Notes: generated from the letters alone by a model not told the origin. A stretch of DNA of 11,256 nt from Euperipatoides rowelli (GCA_003024985.2 PXIH01S0004119.1); one strand, 5' to 3'. Positions 1 to 9,005 are shown, counted from the stretch's first letter. Made by a program: numbers and translations.

Positions 1-123
1 TAATTATCTTAATTTCGATTTTTAAAATAAAGGTAACTAATTGGCCATAATATCTCATCATTTATTTCGCTTAATAAAATGTGCTAACAATTACTTAGAT
101 TGCTATATTCCGAGAAAGATAGC

Positions 124-144
124 TCTTCTGATGCTATCAGAAGA
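124..144. repeat. Perfect short inverted repeat (9-bp arms, 3-nt loop)
   Basis: TCTTCTGAT (124-132) is the exact reverse complement of ATCAGAAGA (136-144), separated by GCT. A 10-bp palindrome, CCCATATGGG (170-179), follows shortly after, then the 40-bp tandem repeat. The clustering could mark a terminal or subterminal part of a small non-autonomous element, but no terminal inverted repeat pair or target duplication was found to confirm that. Confidence 0.55.
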
Positions 145-185
145 TTGACCTTTCAGGTGTATCCTTCTACCCATATGGGCGGGGT

Positions 186-265
186 GATATTAGATCTGAT
201 CTGGTGATTTAAAGATCTGATCAGGGATATTAGATCTGATCTGGTGATTTAAAGATCTGATCTGG
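186..265. repeat. Two-copy 40-bp tandem repeat with AGATCTGATC core
   Basis: Copies at 186-225 and 226-265 differ at one base (A at 223, T at 263). Each copy contains two AGATCTGATC blocks, giving four in all at 192, 213, 232 and 253, spaced 21, 19 and 21 bases apart. GGTGATTT inside the copies (203-210 and 243-250) is complementary to AAATCACC just outside (271-278), so the block can also fold. It is non-coding as far as can be seen. It may be a minisatellite, or the subterminal repeat of a DNA transposon or MITE. Confidence 0.85.
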
Positions 266-278
266 TGAATAAATCACC

Positions 279-1286
279 TTTCGCATAGACAGGTTATTCT
301 GCAGTTATCCCAGCAAAATGATATAATAAAAGCCCTTTTGGACAAATGATTGTATTTAAATTCAAAATAAACACTGTATAAACTTCTCCAAGGGCCAGAC
401 TTTCATAAGATATCAACCTTAGCGCTTCATATTCGTTTATATTTGAAATTAAACTTATAATAAAATCATAGATACTTAATAATTGGAGCAGCCCAGATAA
501 GTTAGACTTCCTACCCAGGTGGCACATCCAAAAGTAATTTTTTTTTTAATTAATATATGTTACATAATGAAGTTCACCTAAAGATTTTTAGTAAAATTAT
601 TTCAATAATGAACAAATTCTTGTGAAATGTTGGCTTGTTATGGTGCAAGAATAAAAAAAACTCTATCACACCTAAACAAAGGTGGTTTTGGTCTAATTGA
701 CTTAAAGCTCTTTGTCTGCTTTTAAAAGCAATTGTATTTGTAAGGTCCCTTTTATTTTGTGTAGGGAATGACATTGCAATACACCTCCAGCCTCCACCGA
801 TGAGAGAGTTTGTGAAATTGCATTTATGGCATCTCTTACCAATGTAAAAATAAAATCGATAATGACCTGATGAATAAATGGAATCAGAGCAAAATATAGT
901 GTATTAGAGACATTCATTATCTCTCTAAAGTTAATGGGCTGTTCTTGACAACAGGAATTAACATAGCTGAAATTGCCTTATCCTTTTTACTACTCACTTT
1001 TATTGATTTCATTGTGAAAATTATTATTAAAGTATTGCCTCTGAATAAAAGGCTGGTAGAGAGATATAGTTTTCAGATATCACTTAATTGCCCTTGCTGT
1101 GATTTTACAGATGCTATTAATCATAATTATGATGTTGAAATGTCCTAGATATAGTCTGAATGGATAAAATATTGCAAATGGACCTTATTAAATGTCCTGA
1201 TATTACCAGAGTTTATACTTATTGAAACTAACAACATATTAATATAATCTTTCTTTTTGGACAATGGGAGAGTAAGTAGATGATTG
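279..1286. other. No recognisable gene; several unassigned open frames
   Basis: Open frames of 60-80 codons occur here on the minus strand (294-527, 574-774, 702-917) and the plus strand (945-1148, which opens with TTG, not ATG). None shows a family motif I recognise and none is bounded by clearly matched splice sites. Residue runs such as RQRALSQLDQNH (574-774) have a protein-like composition, so a decayed mobile-element gene is possible. I would treat the block as non-coding DNA. Confidence 0.4.
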
Positions 1287-1317
1287 AAAATCTTCAAGAA
1301 ATGAACTTGAAGATTTT
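1287..1317. repeat. Perfect 12-bp hairpin with 7-nt loop
   Basis: AAAATCTTCAAG (1287-1298) and CTTGAAGATTTT (1306-1317) are exact reverse complements around a 7-base loop. The stem is too short for a canonical microRNA precursor and is not followed by a recognisable gene. It may be a chance feature of AT-rich DNA or the remnant of a palindromic element. Confidence 0.7.
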
Positions 1318-1636
1318 AAAATTGTATTTTTAAAAAAATTGATGTGAATGACAGAATCTATATACTAAAAAATAGTTGAAATTTTTTTGGAAATCTAATG
1401 ATTTCCCTAGTGATAGTTGGGTATTCCTGAGTTGACTTTTTCAAAGGAGCCATGTTCCTACTTCAAATGTTTGCATTAGGTGTATGCTCAATATTTACTA
1501 GTTTTTTTTAGTTTAATCTTGAGTCAAATGAAGCAATATTCTATTAAAAACACAAACATATAAATATAATAAGTGTAAACAATTTTCTTGAGATAAAAAA
1601 GTGTTTTTCAATTTATTTAAATCACACTTGTCACAG

Positions 1637-1721
1637 TAAAATTCATTGCTATCAGGGTCAGTACTTGAAGTATGGAAGGGGCTGTCACAATGGCCACTGC
1701 ATTTGTGTTGCCATCAAATAG
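1637..1721 (+). other. Candidate Cys-rich 3'-terminal mini-exon (weak)
   Basis: After an acceptor-like TTGTCACAG (AG at 1635-1636), a phase-compatible frame reads 27 codons to a TAG at 1719-1721. The peptide contains CYQGQYLKYGRGC followed by HNGHCICVAIK, with cysteines spaced C-X10-C-X4-C-X1-C. The Gly-X-X-Cys / Asn-Gly-X-Cys style resembles the ends of EGF-like or other secreted disulfide-rich modules. An AATAAA lies downstream at 1847-1852. The stretch is short, the preceding pyrimidine tract is poor and no partner exon is visible, so it could be chance. No family is assigned. Confidence 0.2.
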
Positions 1722-2560
1722 TTGTTTAAAGGAGATAAAAATACCCAAATTTATAGCAGCCATAGTTATGCAATCTTGGAAACAAAAAAATTATTTCCTT
1801 TAGGTAGAGTTCGACAGGTGGTAATAATACAGGTATGTATAATGGTAATAAACACCAAAACAAGTTTCATTACATGATAAGCATTTTACCTGGTGCAAAT
1901 AATTTCCTTATTTAATCCACATAATGTTATTTTAGGGGCCAGTTTGTAAGGCCATGAAGCAGGATCAATTGTAGTGAAAATAGTTGATCTAATTAAGTTG
2001 TTTTAACAAAACAAATATTAGAAAATAGAACAAATATAATCCACAAAGTGTGTAACATAACAAACTGTAATTATTTATAAAAATTCACCATTAAATATTT
2101 GAAAAAAAAAATTAGCACAGAGTAGTGAAAAATAAAGCACATCCTTTCATCGTGTAGTGGGTACCAAATTTGTATAGAATATGCTCTATAAAAATATTGG
2201 AGAATTTGAGGAGTGCCTGCTGGTTTAAAGTTTGATGAAATGACAATTCCTACCTCCACCTCTACATGTAAGACATTTTATATACCTAACTGTCTATTTC
2301 TTTGGTAGAGAAAGAATATGCAGTGAGGTACTAATTTTAGGTAGGGTTCTTACTGAAATTCAAATTAGTTTCCAATATTTTGGGGAATCTAAGAACACTA
2401 TTTTATCTTTGGGGAAGAAATGGATCCTGAAGGCGGTTCAACTGACACAATCTGGTCAATGACACAGAGCATGCAAGAAAACAGAAAACATTCTTAACAA
2501 AAACAAATGAAAAAAATACTTTCTTAAATTTCCAAGAAAATACATTCAAATCCACCTTCC
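1722..2560. other. No gene seen; AT-rich non-coding DNA
   Basis: Frames are closed by frequent stops, and the only open frame of note (2071-2259, minus) has no recognisable motif. I see no RNA gene, long repeat or splice pair in this stretch. It is most likely intergenic or 5' UTR intron sequence of the channel gene. Confidence 0.5.
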
Positions 2561-2561
2561 T

Positions 2562-3010
2562 TGAATATGCCTTTCGATAGGTCCAATTTTTGGCTAAACT
2601 ACTTCATAAATAGTTCAGAATTATGATTGACATAAAAGAAATCATAAAGGGGAAATAGTAAATAATTTTCATAAATCAGTTCTAAAATTGAAAAAAAAAA
2701 AAATGATTGAATTCTAATCTTTATGCCAATAATTTTGTTAGAATCAATAACTTACTGAACATAACAAGTACACCTTTTTATAGGTCTAATTTTTAGCCCA
2801 ACATCCTCACTTTCTGTTCAGATTATTAGGAATGGAATAAAAGAAACCACAAAAAGGGGGGGGGGGGAGTCTAAAATTAAAAACATAGCATGAATTAAAG
2901 TTTACTTTATGTGAATAATTTTGCTAGAAAACTAATATGCATAACAGGTTCAAACCCATTCTCTCTTTGAATAGGTACATTTATGGTTTATAGCAACATT
3001 TCACAAATTT
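2562..3010. repeat. Diverged tandem array, about 200-bp units (two full, one partial)
   Basis: Three similar starts can be aligned on their TAGG: 2578-2581, 2781-2784 and 2972-2975, giving periods of 203 and 191. Units one and two share an ordered series of blocks: CTTT.n.ATAGGTCnAATTTTT, then a GTTCAGA stretch, ATAAAAGAAA, a G run, CTAAAATT, AATAATTTTG and ATAACA(A/G)GT. The third unit fades after about 40 bases. The G run is 4 bases in unit one (2649-2652) but 12 in unit two (2856-2867), showing homopolymer expansion after duplication. The array is old and non-coding. Confidence 0.7.
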
Positions 3011-3604
3011 AAAGTTGGATTTGTAGCCAGGTAACAATTTGTATAATTGTATTTAAAAGTATTTAAAATTGTTTAAAGTGATCATAAACTACCCACCCCC
3101 AATAGACTATCTATCAAGTTTAAAAGGAATATAATCATAGAGAGAAGATCTCTGAGACTGTACTGATACCAACTCTATCATTCCAGCCTTATTGTGTTTA
3201 TTTATTTTAAAAACAAATTAAGTTATCTTTAAATAGATGTTAGCCTACTAGCAATTTTGTTAATATTTTCAACGATTGCCACTGCACTGTCAATAATATT
3301 TATTCCCTCCCGCTTCCCCTCCCCCTTCCCATTCCATTTTTATTTTCTTCATAATCAATTGTAATAACTTTTCTTTCATTTGTTATTTTGTTTAAGAAAT
3401 CTATGAATTTAATACTAATTTGCTTTTCGTAAGTAATAAAAAGAAATGCAATTTCTTCTTTTGTTAGTTTCTTTAGAAATACTTAAAGTGAAATAATCAA
3501 TAAACAATTAATGTTCACATTTTCTTTTATTATTTATTTTAAAGATTTATTCCATGTTTTTATATTCTTATAAAATTAGTGATCAATAAAAAAATAAATT
3601 TTCG
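3011..3604. other. Non-coding sequence upstream of the channel exon
   Basis: No exon, RNA gene or repeat family is recognisable. A pyrimidine-rich stretch with several C runs lies at about 3303-3340. The block is probably the end of the intron that precedes the channel exon. Confidence 0.5.
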
Positions 3605-3618
3605 TTTTTTTTTTTCAG
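3605..3618 (+). promoter_or_regulatory. Splice acceptor (polypyrimidine tract + CAG)
   Basis: Eleven T residues (3605-3615) followed by CAG (3616-3618) form a strong 3' splice site ten bases before the channel ATG. Its presence implies at least one upstream exon, either a 5' UTR exon or an earlier coding exon. The frame stays open between the AG and the ATG (TTA ATA AAG), so an upstream coding extension cannot be excluded. Confidence 0.8.
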
Positions 3619-3885
3619 TTTAATAAAGATGGTCAAGCAAACAGATATAGATTATGAGTTTGCTTCAAGTACCAGCTTTCATGGAGTACATCACCTCGTT
3701 AAGAACAAAAGACCTATTTATAAGTTTATTTGGTTAATTCTTATTATGTGTGCTATGGCAATTTGCATTTGGCAGATAACAGATCGAATCAAAAATTATT
3801 TGACATATCCTACAAATACTAATATAGAATTGGTTCATAATAAGCCTTTAAAATTTCCAGCTGTAACATTCTGTTCGCCATATCG
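3619..3885 (+). CDS. DEG/ENaC family sodium channel, N-terminal coding exon (partial)
   Basis: This exon encodes the cytoplasmic N terminus, first membrane helix and start of the extracellular domain of a DEG/ENaC cation channel, a plasma-membrane trimer conducting mainly Na+. The ATG is at 3629 and 85 full codons are present. Visible landmarks: the gating His-Gly motif in SFHGV (residues 16-20, HG at 18-19), a hydrophobic helix at about residues 31-50, a basic/polar linker, then the hallmark FPAVTFC (76-82) that begins the extracellular domain. The ATG is taken as the start because the acceptor lies just upstream and residue spacing matches the family. The exon ends in CG with phase 2 at a GTAAGA donor. 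The pore helix, Cys-rich ectodomain and second helix must lie in later exons outside the window. The ligand (protons, peptides, mechanical force) cannot be told from this part; FMRFamide-gated, ASIC-like and HyNaC-like channels all remain possible. The reading frame is intact. Confidence 0.9.
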
Positions 3886-3891
3886 GTAAGA
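3886..3891 (+). promoter_or_regulatory. Splice donor GTAAGA of the channel exon
   Basis: The exon sequence TATCG is followed by GTAAGA, a near-consensus 5' splice site. It interrupts the Arg codon after two bases (phase 2), directly after the FPAVTFCSPY stretch, so the next exon must supply one base to finish the codon. Confidence 0.8.
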
Positions 3892-4980
3892 TATTGTATT
3901 TTTTTTCCTCCTTTAAAGTTTTACTCCTATATTTATATTGCACTTTAAAAATTAAAAAATATCGAGAATAGACCCCCCCCCCCTCATAGTCAAAGAGAAA
4001 TCAAAATGACACAGTGTAAAACAAATTAAGAAAAAATGAATAAAAAACGACTTTTTAACAAAAATTTTCATTGGTTGTTCATTTACTGTTCTCTTAGTCC
4101 CCCAAAAATGAAGTAATATAGAAACAATAAAACTATCTAAACCCCCCCCCCACCCCATCACTAATTTTAAAATTGTTACCAAGCTTATAAAAACTGATCT
4201 TTAACAGTGAAAATTTTATATATTTATTTCTCTCCTACACTTGAGAGTACTTCTAATCATCTCCACCATGATCAATTTTAGACGAATGCAAAATTAAATG
4301 TTATACTTTTTAACCATTGTACATAAATCTAATTCTTATATAAATATTAAGTAACATAGTTTTATCAAATACACTAAAAAATGTATTAGGTACTTTTTTT
4401 ACAGTTTTACAGTAATTTTAAAAAATGGGGACTGTTTGGTTGATTCTGAATGTTGGAAAATCCTGGGATTGAAATTCCATTTACATAGAGATTGCTAGTT
4501 CTGAAAAGATTTTATAAGAAACTACATTGAAATATTTTATGTAATTTTGCTCCCTTTATTAAATTCAAAGTGTAAAAAAAAAAAAACTGAACAAATTAAC
4601 AGAGAACAGAACGTGTGACTTCATGATGTGACTTAATGAATAATGTACCATTAGTAATATTAATTAATAATTAATTAAATCATATAAATTCTATTTAAAC
4701 AATTTGTGTTTATAATCAGAGTCTTTTTTAATAAGGTAAATAAGGGGAACAAAAAAATGTATTTCATATTCATTTATTTTTTAACAAAAATTGTCCACAT
4801 TTTTTTTTTTCAGAAAGATCTTCATTTAGCCCATCAAGAATGCAATTTCAACTGAACTGAATTTCTTGAGTGGCTAGGGAGAGAACAGATTCCAGTATCT
4901 TGATTAATTGTTAATTAGACCTGTGATATTTGAGAATATGATAATTGTATAAATTACACTTGTATGTTGTAAATTATATT
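3892..4980. other. Intron sequence of the channel gene, no gene seen
   Basis: This is AT-rich sequence with C runs at 3973-3983 (11) and 4142-4151 (10, then ACCCC) and an AATTAATT-rich patch near 4660-4680. A strong acceptor-like T tract plus CAG ends at 4813, but read in the phase of the 3885 donor it gives only four further codons before TAG. It is therefore not the second coding exon as it stands. No RNA gene or other exon is visible. Confidence 0.55.
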
Positions 4981-5034
4981 TTAATTTCATTTTACCCCAA
5001 CTTTAGCAAAATTAACAAATATCAATTATACAAA

Positions 5035-6296
5035 GATCTAGATTACTTCACTAGAAGGTTTAGATTACAAAAATACTTTGGCCTACATCAGCCTGATCAG
5101 AATAAATCTAAATTTACTAATAAGCAATCAGATTGCATCCCCCATTAGGTAGGGATCCATACATAAATATTTATGTAGACAAAATTAAAAAAGAGATTAT
5201 ACAACAAGTCAAACAGATCCCTCATCCCAAACACAATTTAACTATTAAACAGACAAAACGCTTGATAAATTAAAAGAAAAAAGAAATATAATAATTATAA
5301 AACCAGCTGATAAAAAGGGAGTATAGTTGTTTTAATATTGAGTGGCTACCTTACAGAAGCAAAAAGACAACAACTTAATAATGAAAAATTTTACAGGCAA
5401 ATTTCCAACACTAATATAAACTATTCATATAATAACATTAAAAAATATTATTAGGGTGGGGGGCGATTTGAACATATTGGTGGCACTATTATGAATGTTT
5501 TGCTTTTAGCAGACTATAAACCAAGAATATTTTATCTATTACTTGAAATCAACAAACCAAATAATCCAGGCTGACCCATTATTTATAGCAATGAATGCTT
5601 AACTGAAAAACTATCCTTATTAGTTGCTTTTTTACATTTTAAACATATTCCAAAATGATATAATTCATTTTTTAATATTATTGAAACTGTCAATAGAAAT
5701 AAACTACCCACCAATGCAACATTATTCACAATTTATATCACAGAACTATATTTCCCACTCAGAAGACATTGAGGCTGTAAAAACATTTTTGGAACGATGC
5801 CCCATCAATATTAACCCAATAGTAATCACCAACTTACTTTTACTAATTTTTTTAATAACAAATTTTTATCAAAACACATGGGTCTGCTATGGGCACTAAG
5901 ATGACTCAAAGCTATGTTAATATTTTTATGGGATTTCTGGAAGAAAAACTATTAGGATATTCTAAATTTAAACCTCATACATGGGTAAGATACAGAGATG
6001 AAATTTTGGTGATTTGGACCAGTGGGGATGATCTATTGACATAATGCATTCTCTCCATTGACATTTCCCATGACAGCATTAAATTATCTTAGTCTCACAA
6101 CATGAAGTCAACTCCCTTGATGTAATAGCAAAAAAAAAATGAAAGTTTAGTAACTTGTATTTTCATTATACCAACAGATAAAGGTACACATTTATACTTC
6201 CAAACTGTAAAACCAAACATTGTAAAAATGGTATTCTTTTTCAGTCAGGCACTAAGAACTAAATGCATTAACCCAAAAGATGTATTTTTAGATTAG
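5035..6296 (+). pseudogene. Penelope-like reverse transcriptase pseudogene
   Basis: In active relatives this protein is a reverse transcriptase related to telomerase that copies element RNA into DNA. Here the N-terminal DLDYFTRRFRL block (5035-5067) is in one frame up to a stop at about 5149. KPADKKG (5300-5320) is in another frame and runs into a TAG two codons later. The palm is split further: motif A reads LFTIYITELY (5725-5751), with Tyr (TAT, 5734-5736) where Asp is expected. Motif B, HGSAMGTKMTQSY, begins at 5877. Motif C reads YRDE (5991-6002) where the family has Y-x-D-D. The 5877-6041 frame stops at TAA 6042 and resumes in the same frame with PTDKGTHL (6171-6194) and continues to TAG 6294-6296. 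Two of the three catalytic aspartates are changed, so the copy is dead. Confidence 0.8.
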
Positions 6297-6393
6297 GTCT
6301 GCAATTCAGTGTGATCAAGGAGAAATCAATGAGAATATAGGAAAATATTGATTGCAACATAAAAAAATATTAAGTATTTGGACCAGTGGGGAT
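6012..6393. repeat. 18-bp direct repeat pair inside the Penelope remnant
   Basis: ATTTGGACCAGTGGGGAT occurs exactly at 6012-6029 and 6376-6393. Both copies are followed within 5-15 bases by TAATGCATT and then a T/C-rich run. The first copy encodes IWTSGD next to RT motif C, so the second is a displaced piece of the same RT region, 364 bases downstream. Duplication within the remnant, or a nested second fragment in partial tandem, would explain it. Confidence 0.75.
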
Positions 6394-6400
6394 TGTAGTA

Positions 6401-6670
6401 ATGCATTTCTGTTTATAATTAGGTATGTATAAGGCACAAACTTTTCTTTTGTTTCAGAAGAAGGTGGTAATCATATCAAATGTCAAACTTTTTTCTTTTT
6501 TTTTTCATAAAAGTAATTTTATCAATATTATTTTTAACTTATTTCAGTGGCAGGCTTATTACTTTGATTTAATTTACTAGTTGGCTGTATATTTTTATTT
6601 TATTGTTGTTATTTTTATTATTAATATTAAACATATTTTTTTATTCTTTTATGAATAAAATGAAACATTT
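6401..6670. other. Spacer between the two retroelements, no gene seen
   Basis: This is T-rich sequence with two acceptor-like CAG sites (near 6457 and 6547). Joined to the 3885 donor they give stop codons within a few residues (TAA after 3 and 7 codons), so neither starts an obvious second channel exon. Part of the stretch may belong to the ends of the flanking elements. Confidence 0.45.
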
Positions 6671-6731
6671 ATTATTGTTATTATTATTGTCATCATCATC
6701 ATCATCATCATTATTATTATTATTATTATTT
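6671..6731. repeat. (ATT)n/(CAT)n microsatellite, probable LINE 3' tail
   Basis: ATT-rich triplets lead into seven perfect CAT units (6691-6711), followed by about seven ATT units. It lies at the 3' side of the minus-strand LINE, after a UTR-like stretch. On that strand it reads as TAA/ATG-type triplets. Simple-repeat tails are common at LINE 3' ends, so this is the likely 3' terminus of the element, although an independent microsatellite is possible. Confidence 0.7.
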
Positions 6732-6735
6732 ATTT

Positions 6736-7168
6736 TTTATATATTTTATTATCACTAATTCACACAAAAAAAAAACAAGTCATTGATAACATTCTTGTCA
6801 TATTACATTCAATTAAACTTCATACCGCATTCAATAAAAACACATTAATAGTAAAATTAATAAATAATTAACTTATCCGTTACATTAAATAGGCTACCTT
6901 TTAATTAAACAACATATACCGTAAGCCTGAAACCTATAAAACGTAAACAAAATTTTAAAAAATCTCTAAAATCTTAATTAATCCTAAAGTATAAAAATTA
7001 TAACAAAAATTTTATTTAAATTATTTTCTATAAATTTCCAAACATAAGAAATAATTATATACATCACCCTGTATATCAGCAACTTCTTATTTAATTACTT
7101 AAAATATCACAGCCTCTAAGGACCACATTCTAGGAACAGAGAAAACAAATAAATCCATTTTATAAATA
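6736..7168 (-). other. LINE 3' UTR
   Basis: About 430 bases lie between the last recognisable ORF2 codons and the triplet-repeat tail. They are AT-rich, closed in all frames, and carry no gene or RNA feature I can name. Confidence 0.55.
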
Positions 7169-7965
7169 TTAGTTAATTCTTTTAAAACATAATATAATAA
7201 ACCATCTACTTTGTCCTGTCCAAAAAGTACACCTGCATTTCCAAATGCCATAAAGTAAACCCAATACTGTTTTTCTCAAGCAAACAGGCACTTCAGTAAT
7301 TTTAAATGTCCTTAAGAACCCCCTAAAGTTAAATTTACCTTCAATCTTTTTATAAATTCCCCCCAAATGCTGATTTACCATTTTACATTCCCCAAAAATA
7401 TGAGCTATGTTTCCACCCTTGTCCCACAAAAAACACATTCTAAATTTTCTAATCCCCTAAACCCTAATGTTTCCAGTCTTTTCTTAGTAGGTAATAAGTT
7501 CAATCTAAGCTTCACAATAAAATTTACAAAATTCCCTTCAGCATAATTTTTTTTAACCAAACCCAGATTTATATGTTTTTTATTATACTGCATAATACAC
7601 TATATTCTTTTCCAATGCCATAATCCTATACTTTTTCAAAGACAATTTATCATCATTTTTACCACTTCCTTTGATAAATATCAATGTCGTTTGTTTTTCT
7701 TCCCTACCAAAATAGATCTATTCACCATATTATATACTATTGTTTGATTCAACAATTCAAGATCATTTAGCCCCAATCCACCTTTAGTATTCTTTGGAAA
7801 ACATAATTTTTCTTTAGATAGATATTTGTACCTATGAAAAATGCACTTCTGGAACATCCCTTTAAATTTATTAATGTTATCTCTGGTATAAACTGTAAAT
7901 GGCATTGTTGGAACAACAATTTGATTAATCAGCCTGTATCCTTTCCAACCACCCATTACTAGCAC
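7169..7965 (-). pseudogene. LINE ORF2 C-terminal domain with CCHC zinc motif (broken)
   Basis: This is the part of a LINE ORF2 protein after the RT palm. The first piece (7965-7681) has the familiar pattern of a Lys-Gly segment (GGWKGYRLINQ), a central FHRYKYL stretch and KGGLGLNDLELLNQ. After a broken link (stops near 7680-7600) a second piece (7593-7405) has LRLNLLPTKKRLETLG followed by CVFCGT. A third piece in another frame (7438-7169) supplies AHIFGEC. Together they form the C-X2-C...H-X4-C zinc motif at 7437-7385, thought to help nucleic-acid binding. The frame changes by one base between the two cysteines and the His, inside the motif. Downstream residues have no named motif. Confidence 0.85.
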
Positions 7966-8836
7966 CTTTTATAGTGTTAATGTTTCTTTAATACTATCTA
8001 AATGTTAATCGATAAAATATTTCTGAACTGTATTTGCATTTTTAATTGGAAACATCATCCCCAATATCTCTCCATGTTCCTCATTATAATTTTTAAACAC
8101 CATTACTTTATTAGTATCCAAATTGTATACATACGATTTTTGTTTATTAATCCCAGAACCTGTCAGAAACTGAAAAATTTTAACTATTCTATCCAAAATC
8201 ACCAGTTCCTTTTTTTGTTGAGACAAAAACAGTGACATCATCCAGATAGCTTATTATTTTAACACATTTAATTTTACCATCTATCCACAATCCCTCTATA
8301 CTTTCTTCTATTTTCTTATAAAATTCTAGTAAATACAGTGTATATAACACTGGGGACAAAGGCGCCCCTGTAATATAGAATGCTGTAGTCTAGAAAAATC
8401 TCCATATATGTTATTATTAATAAAAGCTATATTTTTTTTTAACCATCATCAACGTACAATCAATTATTTTAGAACTTGGGAAATATTGCTTTAAAATATA
8501 TTCCAAATAATGATAGTTAACCAGATTGAAAGCATCTTTCATATCTAAACATACCATATACCTATTTTTCCTACTTTTTTGATAGGTAAATTTATAACCA
8601 AATGATACAGCATTAATGCCTGCTGTATAGGCCGCCCCTTAATTCCATATACCCCATCATTAATTCTATCAAACATCATCAACTGCATAATTCTAATTTC
8701 ACAATTAATCAAAGCAATAGGCCTATAAGACTGTAAATCGATCATTTCTTCAATACTTCCAATTTTTTTTTTGGAATGACCTTTATAAAAGCATGATTAT
8801 TTTGCTCATAAAATTCTCTATGTGCTGGCTCATTTA

Positions 8837-9005
8837 ATAAAAAAATTAATAATCTGTATTAACATAATTTTAATCTCACTGCAACTCCTAATATAAAAAC
8901 CATAATGGCCCAGGAGTTGTNATAAAAAAATTAATAATCTGTATTAACATAATTTTAATCTCACTGCAACTCCTAATATAAAAACCATAATGGCCCAGGA
9001 GTTGT
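8837..9005. repeat. Perfect 84-bp direct duplication around a single N (assembly join)
   Basis: Bases 8837-8920 are identical to 8922-9005, with the single N at 8921 between them. Perfect identity in a region whose other repeats are diverged, placed exactly at the ambiguous base, is what results when two contigs with overlapping ends are joined without merging. It adds 85 bases to the LINE RT. Removing one copy plus the N gives a continuous stretch running from the PGP segment to the GFYI segment. Confidence 0.9.

Larger units (their letters stand above)
4981..6400 (+). mobile_element. Degenerate Penelope-like retroelement (PLE) fragment
   Basis: Read across three plus-strand frames, an ordered set of Penelope-family landmarks appears: INKYQLYKDLDYFTRRFRL (about 5011-5067), KPADKKG (5300-5320), NECLTEKLS (5590-5616), IEAVKTFL (5768-5791), SAMGTK (5883-5900), YRDEILVIWTSG (5991-6026), PTDKGTHL (6171-6194) and SQALR (6243-6257). 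This order matches the RT-bearing protein of Penelope-like elements. Multiple stops and frameshifts break it. No GIY-YIG endonuclease was recognised downstream, so the copy is either 3'-truncated or of an endonuclease-lacking type. Both ends are estimates, and no target duplication was identified. It sits in the same orientation as the channel gene. Confidence 0.85.

Noticed and set aside
3952-4182. 76-codon minus-strand open frame
   Set aside because: It spans two poly-C runs that translate as poly-Gly, overlaps intron sequence and shows no motif.
4801-4870. Second channel exon after the T tract and CAG at 4811-4813
   Set aside because: In the phase set by the 3885 donor it reads four codons and stops (TAG), and the sequence lacks any DEG/ENaC ectodomain character.
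6440-6600. Second channel exon at the CAG sites near 6457 and 6547
   Set aside because: Both give stop codons within a few residues in the required phase.
6691-6731. CAT/ATT triplets as a coding or regulatory repeat
   Set aside because: The position at the LINE 3' end and lack of a continuing frame make a simple-repeat tail the better explanation.
8002-8235. Plus-strand open frame opposite the RT
   Set aside because: It is the complement of the LINE RT motif D region; other plus-strand frames in 8000-11000 are shadows of the LINE in the same way.
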